From assembly GCA_009829735.1 (NCBI GenBank), contig CM020618.1, positions 41,345,030-41,409,029 of the forward strand: a stretch of 64,000 bases of DNA, read 5' to 3'. This stretch comes from Pyropia yezoensis. Lineage: Eukaryota; Rhodophyta; Bangiophyceae; Bangiales; Bangiaceae. The position numbers and the translations under genes are program-made. Below the pieces are notes generated by a model, which was not told the DNA's origin, did no database searches, and saw only the letters and a list, made by a program, of their open reading frames with translations. Shown piece by piece: positions 56,080 through 64,000 of the stretch; the first letter of the stretch is position 1; each line of letters starts with the position of its first letter.

Positions 56080-56700
56080 CTAGTCTACGGGAGACCCCGC
56101 GCTTGTTCGCACCAACAGACCACCCCCCCCACTTCTCCCTCCTTGGCACCGAGCGCGCGCACACGCATGCAGCCGCTCGGCGCTCCCCCCCCCGCGCCCC
56201 CCCCCCCCCCCCTCAATAGTACCCCCCCGGACGGCGCGCCGGGCACACCTGGTCATCGGCGCGACGCTTAGGAGGACAAGCTCCGCGGGCGTCAGCCTGG
56301 CCCACGGGCGCATCCAGGCGCACGTGCTGACCCGCAGCCCTCCTTGGGCGTCCAGGCGAACATCCCGCCGCAGGAGCCGCACGTCCGACCCCTCCTCGAG
56401 GCCCCACCCGCACGAGCCCCCCGAGTCGACCAGCTTGATGGCCCGCGGCAGGCACCCGCGGTAGGCGGTGACAACCGCCGCGGGCCACGCAATTGTCCGC
56501 CCCCGCCCTGTTGACGGCCCCGTCACACGCAGGCGCGCCGCAACGACGCCGCGGGAGAGCTCTTCTGCCATAAAAAGGCCGGGGCCTATGCATCTACACG
56601 CGGCGGCGGGGAAACCGCCGGCGGCTGCGGCCGCCACCAGGGCGGCCACCAACACCACCACCAAACGGAAACAGGGGGGGCACGAGGCCAACCGCGCCAT
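56080..56700 (-). CDS. Secreted NTR/TIMP-like cysteine-rich protein
   Basis: A single-exon gene of 206 residues. ATG 56700 is chosen because a signal peptide follows at once (FRLVVVLVAALVAAAAAGG). After cleavage near Ala34 the mature protein would start with Cys35-Arg-Cys37. The rest follows the netrin-like (NTR/TIMP) layout: CxC, then a beta strand with GVVAARLRVTG, then AAVVTAYRGCLP, IKLVDSGGSCGWGLEEGSDV, RLLRRDVRLDAQGGLRVSTC and WARLTPAEL. That is the pattern V-x-A-x-V ... Y+G ... CG-x-x-L ... C-x(n)-W-x-x-L of the OB-fold NTR domain. In animals the N-terminal CxC of TIMPs blocks metalloproteases; whether that applies here is inference. The last 50 residues are Gly/Arg-rich and may be disordered or reflect a misplaced stop. 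Confidence 0.6.
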   Translation of the reverse strand: MARLASCPPCFRLVVVLVAALVAAAAAGGFPAAACRCIGPGLFMAEELSRGVVAARLRVTGPSTGRGRTIAWPAAVVTAYRGCLPRAIKLVDSGGSCGWGLEEGSDVRLLRRDVRLDAQGGLRVSTCAWMRPWARLTPAELVLLSVAPMTRCARRAVRGGTIEGGGGGRGGGSAERLHACARARCQGGRSGGGGLLVRTSAGSPVD

Positions 56701-57096
56701 GGAGGGCTTGTTGAGGCGCAGCCGCGGGGGGGGAGGGGGGAAGACTGATGGAGAAGACGAGTAATAGAGGGGGGAGGGGGGGTGGAGGAAGAGCGGGAGG
56801 CGGGTACGCGCCCCCTGCACCAGACTCCCAAGCAACGTCGGCTGCCGCCTTGCGTCGGGGGCGGGCGGGGGAGGTGGGTTGGGAGGTGGGCGGATGCACG
56901 CGACGGGGAAGAGGGGTGCGGTCAAGGGAGGCGGGGGGGGGGATGCTGGGGGTTGGCCTCCAGTGGGCCACCGACCGCCCCCAGGCCAGGGTGTTGGCTA
57001 CCGCTTGAAAACCCCGCCCCACTCCTACCCGCCCCCGCCCCCATCCCACCGCTCGCCGCTGCCGCCACGGCAGCTGGCGGGCTGGCGCCACGGCGA

Positions 57097-57141
57097 CGTC
57101 ACCGCCAGGCGGGGGCAGGGCGCCCCCGCCTGGCGGTGACG
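57097..57141. repeat. Perfect 20-bp inverted repeat with 5-nt loop
   Basis: The arms 57097-57116 (CGTCACCGCCAGGCGGGGGC) and 57122-57141 are exact reverse complements around AGGGC. As RNA or single-stranded DNA it would form a very stable hairpin. It lies about 400 bases upstream of the NTR-like gene, in DNA with no called gene. Confidence 0.9.
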
Positions 57142-60100
57142 GCAGCGGCGGCGGGGCACACGGGGGATTGTGGGTGCGGCCGGCCGGGGCCGGTCAGCGG
57201 GGGCGGACAGGGGGGGCGGAGAAGGGGGAGAGGACGCGCCCGCCGCCTGCGCAGCGCATGCTCCCCCCCCCCCCCTTCCCTAGCCCCACGAGGCGGGTCG
57301 TGCCGTTTCGGGACAGCAGACCCCCAACAGCGCGTGGTGCCGTTGGGACCCCCCCGTCGGCCCAGCCGCGCGTGCACGCGACCCGCCCGCCGGCGCCCAG
57401 TGACAGGGGAACACCCCCAGTTAAAAACGTTCTTCTCCGCACATACGGCTCAAAGTGGTTGCAGAGGCTTCATGCACGCTGAAGCAACAGACAAAAAAGC
57501 GCAGAAAATACATCACAATGAAGAAGAGTACAAGGCGCGTCAGTGGATTTTGGATTTTTCTCTTTCTTTGTGGCCATGGTCCTCCCTTGGTGTCTGTCTG
57601 TATCTCCTCGGGGCGCTCCGGCGCGCCTTTCACAAGGATTGTGTCGGTCGAGGAGCTCGCTTCTGTGACCCACAAGACCGCCCTTAACTGGGTGTGCCGG
57701 GAGAAAGAGCAATGGCATCAGCAACCAGACGGGCAGGGGGAACAACGTCCAGGCGTGGCAGATGATGGCATAGTCATAGATCGACATACTCACTGATAGC
57801 ATGTTAACGTGGATCCATGATCCATGGGTGCGATATTTATCAGTTTCACACCCGTCCCCCGGAGCATGTAGCTGCAAAAAAAGAGTGAGTGTACACACCA
57901 AGCGATGAACAGTTCTCTCGAGTCCAGTGTCTTCCGTAAGAGCCCTGTATGGATACAGGCCGAAATAGACGAAGGTCAAAGCATGTATGTATATCATATA
58001 CCCATGATGGGCGATTGTAGGCGGAGCTCAGAGTTTCGCAATGACATTTGGCACCAAGTTTGTGAAAAAGACCGCTCTCTTGGGCTGCACACCATAGAAA
58101 CTCATCGCGTTTTATGCATCAGTAGACGTAGGGTGGTCTGTGGGATGTACCTTGGGGCGTAGCTCCGTCCGTAGGTGCCTGGTGGTGGAGGGTACATAGA
58201 GCAAGCGACGAGCAAGCAGGTATATTGGATGATGCACTCTCAAGACCACCACGTGGCCAGTTTTCAATGTTTTCTTAGAAAGCACACATGGACGTAAAGC
58301 GCACACTCTGGTGAAGACGATGGTGTGTCGCCTGTCACGTGGGGATGCACCGATCTGTTGGTAGTGGGGTGCCAAAGACTCGACGTGAGGGGCCAGGCTG
58401 CAAGAAGAATTTGTGACTTTGCGTGACAGGATGTGATTTCATGGAAGTGCCTCTGTGTCACATCTGATGCTGTTTTCTTGTTTTGTTTGCAAAGATAATA
58501 TCTTTTATGTAGTCCAGGCACATGACCGTAAACACACACAAATACCCATACAGCACTGAGGAGCCCTCCCCAACACCATAGAGAAAAAAACCTCGCACAT
58601 CCAGCTGAATAGTGTAGGTAGCGGACGACAGGGGCTCATCAAAAGCAAGTCCGAAGCTGTGCAGAACATCCGCTTCGGGAAAGCCCTCGTGCTACCTCCA
58701 TCCAGCCGATGGCCACTGATCTTTCATCACAGAGCCTGACATGTGCTCAATAGACGGCCATGCGACAGAGAGAGCTTCTTCAATTTATGAAAATATGTGC
58801 ATTGACATTTAATTGAACATTCTACTGTTGTTTCATTTCTCTCAGCGGGAGCTAAAATGAGCCTTAGGGCGTGCCCACCAACGTGAGACTAAAGGTCTGA
58901 AATGGTCATTTTAGAACGCCACGTGTGCCACGTGCGAGCATCTCATTGGTGCGGCTATCGCGATAGTACCTGGACTATCGGGGGTGCTCTTGACCGCAAT
59001 GTACTTGAGGTCCAGACATGGGCTACATGCCCAAAACACGACATCTTCGCCTTCCAGCGGTCTCGTCCGCGCTTCGTGGCCCTCCACGCAGAAGCAATGA
59101 AGCGATGACCAAAACTCTGTCTTTTGACCGAAACTCAACCGGCCAGGCACTGAGAGACGCCCAAATCCGTCCCACAGGCCTCTCCGATGCCCACTTGTAT
59201 CGCTCCAACAGCACAGCCATGACTTGGATTATCGGACGGCTCTCACAGAATCAACAATAATCTGAAGGTTATGCACCGAGTGCAGCCTTGGCGGGCTGTG
59301 TATAACTCGCATATCTGTTGCCTTCCTGGGACACGTGCACACAACGCCTTGTGGTCGCCAATGGAGGGCTCAACGTTGTCGGCATGACATCCATGCACAT
59401 GACACCTGCAAAATTTCCAGTGTATGGGCCTGGTGGAGCGTCTCTGAGATCGCCAGAGGTCGTGCGGTGTGGGCCACACGATGGAGTGGTGGTGCATTCG
59501 AGGTCCATCAAAAGCGAACTGGTTGAATTGGGAGCTGTCTTTGAGCAGAACTGTACATTTCGAAGACAGTTTGCGGCAGATCCTGAGAGTTATCGGTCGA
59601 TTGGAGCTTGCCATTGCAATTTGGGCGCGTTGGGTTTGATATTTTTGGTGTTTTTTTTTGTGCTTGCGGTGTAGGCGGTGGTGGACCAACCCGTCTAGGC
59701 TGTTGAGGTGCTACCCGCCGTACCCCTCCGTGCGAGATTTTCGTGGAGCATGCCGCGGCATGCAGCCCCATTGTTGCAACAAGACTGCAGAGGGACCTAC
59801 GTTCATCATCCACACACGCGCACCCCCTCGCACGAGGTGCCACCGGGGTGCCACCCTGAGAGGCAGACGCGCCGCGGCTGCCATGGTTCGCTTCTCTCTT
59901 CACCCCCGACTCCCCCGCCGCATGCACCGGGCGGCAGCATGGGCTTTGCCGGCGCCCGCCGTTCGGATTCTCATCCACGCGCGTGACTTGGCCCGCGTCA
60001 CTAGTCTGCGAGTCGCCAGATCATTTTTTCTAAAAAAGGACACCCGTCGCAGGACCCTCGGCCGCCCCCTCCCCAGCAAGCACCCGCCCACCCAATCACT

Positions 60101-60420
60101 TGGGCCGCCGAGATAGACTTCTCACCACCCGTTCCCCTCCCGTCCTCCCAGGCCATCCGATGCCGGCGCGAGTACGTTGCGCGGCGGGCCGGCGTGGAGA
60201 GAGGCGCCTCGAGCGAAAGGTGTCCTCTCCTCCACCCCCTCGTTTCATCCGGCGCACCTCGTCTCTTTGCCGTCCTCTGCCTGCGAGGCCACAAAAAAAT
60301 CTTGGGCCAGCGCGAGTGGTGGGGGGCGTCTGTCCAGTTGCGGCCGCGCCCGCCTGCCCAGCGCGCCCACGAATTTGGGGGCTCGTTGACAGTGTACGGG
60401 TCGGCTGCGTTGTTGCCCCC
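57142..60420. other. Mostly AT-richer interval with no firm gene
   Basis: From about 57,440 to 59,700 the composition drops to near 50% GC. Frames are short and none shows a domain. One frame (59,384-59,674) is listed separately. A 7-bp stem (CCGAAGC/GCTTCGG, 14-nt loop) lies at about 58,650-58,680. A long poly-C run lies at about 60,427-60,450. No tRNA, snRNA or rRNA was found. Confidence 0.45.
59384..59674 (+). CDS. Possible short protein or exon with C-terminal membrane segment
   Basis: A frame of 96 residues from ATG 59384, open further upstream. It is in a region of balanced base composition and reads like real protein rather than a GC artefact (KFPVYGPGGASLRSPEVVRC, then SRSIKSELVELGAVFEQNCT). 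It ends in a hydrophobic stretch (LGALGLIFLVFFFVLAV). No family is recognised, and the opposite strand is also open here. It may be an exon of an unseen gene or a transposon relic. Confidence 0.2.
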   Translation: MTSMHMTPAKFPVYGPGGASLRSPEVVRCGPHDGVVVHSRSIKSELVELGAVFEQNCTFRRQFAADPESYRSIGACHCNLGALGLIFLVFFFVLAV

Positions 60421-60813
60421 TTTCCCCCCCCCCCCCCCCCCCCCCCCCGGGTGACTCTTTCTTTGACTCTTTGCGAAGAGGTCGCGCATACAGGACGCAG
60501 TGGGGTCACGCGCGCCGTTGAGGAGCCCGCCGGCCTGTCCACTCGCAGCAAGTCCGAGTCGACACCCTCGTCGATAGCCCACGGCGCCCTGCAGCAACGT
60601 CGCAGAAACTCTACCAGACTCTTGCTGTGTCGCGGAACCCCCTTGCTGCCGACCTCTCCCCCGCGCACGAGCTCCGTACTTCCTGTGCGCTGGTCTAGTG
60701 AGTCTCCACTCCGACCTCCCCTCCCCATCGTTCAGAACGTCATCTATCCTGTGAGTGCCATCGAGTCTGTACGCGGGTGCACCCCGCGGGACCGACATAT
60801 ATGCTGTCGGACG

Positions 60814-62181
60814 ATGGGCGTTCGTCGCCAGCGGGAGGAGGACCACCCGCGCGGCAGCGACTACCCGACCACTCGACCACACTCCCGGAGACGGCCTTCG
60901 TCGCCCCCGCCCCCGCCCCCGCGCCCATTTCCTCCCCAACATCCACGACCTCCCCCGCTCCCCCCCCCTGGCCATCCGCAAGACGGCGTTCCGGCGCCTG
61001 GACCGCCACCTCCTCGGGGCGGCCCTCCTCCGCCATCCCCACGGTGGAGGGAGCCGCCCCCCCCTCCCGGGCGGAACGGCCCGCCATCGCCACCACCGCT
61101 GTATCGCGGCGCGCAGCCGCCACCGCGGAGCTGGACCTCCCCTCAACCACGGCTGGGGAACTGGACCCCCGTGCCACAACCACCTGGGCACTGGAAACCG
61201 CCGCCACAGGCGGCGAGCTGGACGTCCCCGTCACCCCCAGTCGCGGGCTGGACGCCACCCGCGGTGACGCGGCCGGCGTTGGACGATATCCTGAGCTTCC
61301 GTTTGTCCGAGCTGGAGCACGAGGCGCGGCGCTATCGACGAGCCGCTCGGGCGCTCGAGGACGAGCTGGGGGACCGGTCGCCGTCGCGGTTCGGCCACCG
61401 GGCGCGCCGCTGCGGCTGTGGCTCGCGCAGCGTAGCAAGAAGTTCCAGCCGGTCGCCGCCGCCGAGGCGGCGCTCGAGCAGGAACGACGACACTACGTCG
61501 CCTGTGTCGCGCGCAACAGAGCCGAGGAGGCAGTCGCGGCCGCCTGCAAAGCGGCCGACGCCCACTCCGCCGGCGAGTCCGGAGCGTCCTCAGCGGAGGA
61601 GGACGCATTTACCGGCCGCCGGTCCATCAACCCCTCTGGACCTGAGGGCGGCGGCGGCGCCTCCCCACCAGACGACACCACCCCTCTTGGTGGCGGCGCC
61701 AACCCCGACGACGGCAGGGCCTCTACGGTCTCATCCAGCCACTACGCTGAGCCCTCCCAGCAACCCAGGCCTACCTCTGTCTGCCCTACCGCCTGCACTG
61801 AGCCTCGCATCTTCAATCCCTCAACCTGCGGCAGCTGCAGCAGCAGCCGGTCTGAGCGTTCAAGCCGGGGCGGCGCCGCCCGGATTTCATTGGGCGCTGC
61901 TGCCCAGCGTGGCGGGACCCCCTCCCTTGCCCCCTCCGCTGGTGCAGCCTTTTTTTGGAGGGCACCCCGCAACCCACCCGGCGACATGGAATCTCCTACC
62001 GAGAGCTACGCAGCCAACATTGTGGCTGCCGCCTCAAGGGCCAGCGCCTCATCTGGTGGCGCCACCCCCTCCGCCGCCCCCGCCCCCGCCGTCACCCACG
62101 CCGCCACCTCAGCTCGTGCACGAGCCCCCCCCGGCTCCCCTGCTACGCCAGCAAGCCCGTCACTCGCCCAAGCACCAGTGA
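60814..62181 (+). CDS. Proline-rich, RS-containing protein or N-terminal part of the downstream transposon gene
   Basis: A frame of 455 residues from ATG 60814 (the frame is open back to 60,100). It begins with proline runs, then has a Trp-containing repeat (SWTSPQPRLGNWTP, GHWKPPPQ, SWTSPSPPVAGWTP). Next comes a helical charged segment (DDILSFRLSELEHEARRYRR, then ALEDELGD), an RS-rich stretch (SRSVARSSSRSPPPRRRSS), and another proline-rich end. The Trp repeat and the helix are unlikely to arise by chance, so this frame is favoured here over the overlapping frame that starts at 60,777. It shares its frame with the distal part of the NAM-type gene downstream, so the two may be one gene. Confidence 0.45.
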   Translation: MGVRRQREEDHPRGSDYPTTRPHSRRRPSSPPPPPPRPFPPQHPRPPPLPPPGHPQDGVPAPGPPPPRGGPPPPSPRWREPPPPPGRNGPPSPPPLYRGAQPPPRSWTSPQPRLGNWTPVPQPPGHWKPPPQAASWTSPSPPVAGWTPPAVTRPALDDILSFRLSELEHEARRYRRAARALEDELGDRSPSRFGHRARRCGCGSRSVARSSSRSPPPRRRSSRNDDTTSPVSRATEPRRQSRPPAKRPTPTPPASPERPQRRRTHLPAAGPSTPLDLRAAAAPPHQTTPPLLVAAPTPTTAGPLRSHPATTLSPPSNPGLPLSALPPALSLASSIPQPAAAAAAAGLSVQAGAAPPGFHWALLPSVAGPPPLPPPLVQPFFGGHPATHPATWNLLPRATQPTLWLPPQGPAPHLVAPPPPPPPPPPSPTPPPQLVHEPPPAPLLRQQARHSPKHQ

Positions 62182-64000
62182 CTGGCCGAGGTCGTGCTCG
62201 TGGTCGCGGAAGTGGGCGCGGAGGCGGCGCGCGCGACGGTACACGCGGTGGTGGGAGCAGCGGCTCACGCAGTGGCGCCCCTTTGGCTGCTGGCTCGTCG
62301 CAGGACTTTATGACCCGGTGCGACGAGGTGGAGGACAAAGCCCGCGCGGCGGCCGCCAAGCGAGTGGCCCAAGACGCTAGCACTGCGAGGGCGAGGCAGG
62401 CTGTCACTGATGATGCCATTGCGCGCAGTGGGAGAGCTGGCGCAGCCGCGGCGCGGGCTGCTATCATAAAGCAGATCAAAGACACGGAACGGGCCCGAGA
62501 GGTCTCTGCGGCGGCAGCGGCGCGACGCGCAAGCGCGGCGGCTGGACCTGCTAATTCTCCCCGCTGTATTGGGGGGTCCCGGCGTGGTGGCGGGGCAGGA
62601 CGTGCAGCTCCGTCGCCCCCTGTTGATGGTGGGGTCGGGCCTGCGGCTCCGTCTCCCCGTGCTGCTGGGCGGGAAGGGACTGCCCGTCCGTCGCCCCCTG
62701 CAGCTGGTGGAGCGGGGCGTGTGAGTGCCTCACCTTCTGCGGCTGGCGAGGCAAGGCATGGCGGTCCGCCACCCTCCGGTGCTGCGCAGACGCCTGACAA
62801 CGCCTCTGTGCAGGAGGTGATGGCTGGTGGTAGTGGGCCCGGGAAAAGCAAGAATGGCAAGAAGGCTGGCAAGGGCAGGGTCTGGACTACCCCTGAGCGC
62901 GGTCGCGCTTTGTGAGGCGTACAAGCAGTGCACGCAAGATGCAAGCGTGGGGACGAGCCAGCAGGCGCCCACTCTGTGGTCTAGCATCTGGTTCGCGTTT
63001 GTTCGCCGCACGCCACCCAAGCTGACATCGTTTGAAATGCGCGGTCGGTGGAGTAATCGCCCTCCAACGTCGGCCAAGAACGAGTTTCAGCGCAACATTG
63101 GTCCTTGCTGCCAGCGCTTTGCGCATTTCTACCATGTTGCTAGCACGCGCCTGACGGGGAATATGAACGAGGAGTCTGTGCTGCGCGCGGCGCGGTGTTT
63201 GTACACGGCCACGAGTGCCTACTCTGCCGAGCAGAAGGACGTGGACTACGAGAAGGTGCTGAAGGAGCAAGGCAAGAGTGCGCCGGTGCGCCGTGCGCGC
63301 CTCGTGCCAGAGAATTGGCAACCGTGCTGGCAGGTGTTGCGTGGTATGGACAAGTGGAGCGGCGCGTCCACCAGCCCTGAGATGGAACGCCTGTTCATTG
63401 ACGATGCTGAGGACGAGGACGAGTCGGACTACGACACTGAGTCTCAGAGTGCACCCGCCGACGGCGGCCAAGACAAAGGCAAGGGAAAAGGCAAGCGCAA
63501 GCGGGAGGAGTACGACGGGCTCCAAGGCCGGCCCTTGGGGCGGCAAGGTGCGAAGCGCGCAGCGCACGTAGAGAAGAAGGAGGATGCATTTGAGGCCTCC
63601 CTGAACACATCAAACAAGGCCATGCTGAGCGTAGCGGACTCCATGGCGAAGAAGGCAGCCCTGGCCGAGGCGGCGTACCGTCTGGAGAGCCGTAAGGTGG
63701 CCATCGACTTCTTCTCGCGCCCTGAGAACAGGGGCACGCCGGAGGGGATCGAGTTCCGCTCCATGATGCTGAAGCTGGCGGTGGACCTGGGGAGGGCGTC
63801 GGCGGAGACCGTCCTCGCCGAGCGCGCTGAGAGTCAGGGAGCTGGTGTCGTCGCGCCGTCGTCAGACAGCACGCCGGCGCGTACCGGCACGGGGAGTGCA
63901 ACCGCGGCTGGCAGTTCTGGCCCCAGACGGGGCGAGCGGCCACCTTCACGGGGGACGCGCTCAATGGCCACTAAAGCGGCCAAAGCCCAGGACGCCATCG
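61986..64000 (+). pseudogene. SANT/Myb-like plus NAM-associated domain protein of transposon type, frame-disrupted, truncated by the window edge
   Basis: Frame A runs from ATG 61986 to a TGA at 62913-62915: GRGRARGRGSGRGGG, a helical part (MTRCDEVEDKARAAAAKRVA and on), low-complexity repeats, then GKGRVWTTPERGRAL. Frame B carries on from about 62,908 with CEAYKQCTQDASVGTSQQAP, LWSSIWFAF and RGRWSN. It then has FAHFYHVAS, the Trp-containing LVPENWQPCWQVLRGMDKWS, an acidic stretch, a basic stretch KGKGKGKRKRE, and GRPLGRQGAKR, like the R-P-x-G-x-K-x-A-K motif of the plant NAM-associated domain. It stays open to the window end. The SANT-like domain is split exactly at the frame change, so a 2-nt loss (TGTGTG to TGTG) or a 1-nt gain is likely. 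Such proteins accompany PIF/Harbinger-type transposases in plants; a transposase may lie beyond 64,000. Confidence 0.7.

Noticed and set aside
58730-58800. ACAGAGA-containing stretch that recalls U6 snRNA
   Set aside because: The flanking U6 core and stem sequences are absent.

Overview
This looks like nuclear DNA of a very GC-rich eukaryote, and most likely a bangialean red alga (Porphyra/Pyropia type); that taxonomic guess is inference. The evidence is spliceosomal GT-AG introns, Kozak-like ATG contexts, widely spaced single genes on both strands, proteins swollen by Ala/Gly/Pro/Gln homopolymers, long poly-G and poly-C tracts outside genes, and a glutathione peroxidase with a bipartite plastid-type leader. 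There are no operons, rRNAs, tRNAs or CRISPR arrays.

Layout: 1-1,098 simple-sequence DNA. 1,099-7,371 (+) a three-exon CIPK/SnRK-like protein kinase with a giant disordered linker and a KA1-like tail. 7,372-9,786 intergenic, with a possible small secreted protein (-) and a foldback/MITE-like element full of CCAAT motifs. 9,787-11,508 (-) a two-finger C2H2 protein. 11.75-16.77 kb has no supportable gene. 16,772-21,947 (+) an ABCC/MRP-type ABC exporter whose reading frame breaks at homopolymers. 22,237-22,881 a hAT-like non-autonomous element. 23.5-24.3 kb a degenerate minisatellite. 24,961-26,510 (+) a glutathione peroxidase with a 19-nt microexon. 27,051-30,196 (-) an unrecognised nuclear-looking protein of two exons. 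30.2-33.4 kb repeats. 33,457-35,325 (+) a secreted GH99/GH71-like protein with a bulb-type lectin tail. 36,882-37,484 (+) an unrecognised secreted protein. 38,124-39,098 (-) a short-chain dehydrogenase. 40,490-47,629 (-) a very large SNF5/SMARCB1 homologue. 47.7-53.9 kb is an exceptionally low-complexity, gene-free block. 56,080-56,700 (-) a secreted NTR/TIMP-like protein. 57.4-60.1 kb is AT-richer with nothing firm. 60.8-64.0 kb (+) is a broken transposon-type gene with a proline-rich part, a SANT/Myb-like domain and a NAM-associated domain, running off the right edge.

The genes do not form a pathway. They cover signalling (kinase), transcription and chromatin (C2H2, SNF5), plastid redox (GPX), transport (ABCC) and a secreted set (GH99-lectin, 200-aa protein, NTR protein). 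The strongest curiosities are the microexon that carries a catalytic glutamine of GPX, a CxC-starting TIMP-like secreted protein, a bacterial-looking GH99-lectin gene, a 2.4-kDa-scale expansion of SNF5 (about 2,379 residues), paired frame breaks in the transposon gene, two MITE-like elements, and a 9-mer GTACAGTAC repeated five times, only between genes.
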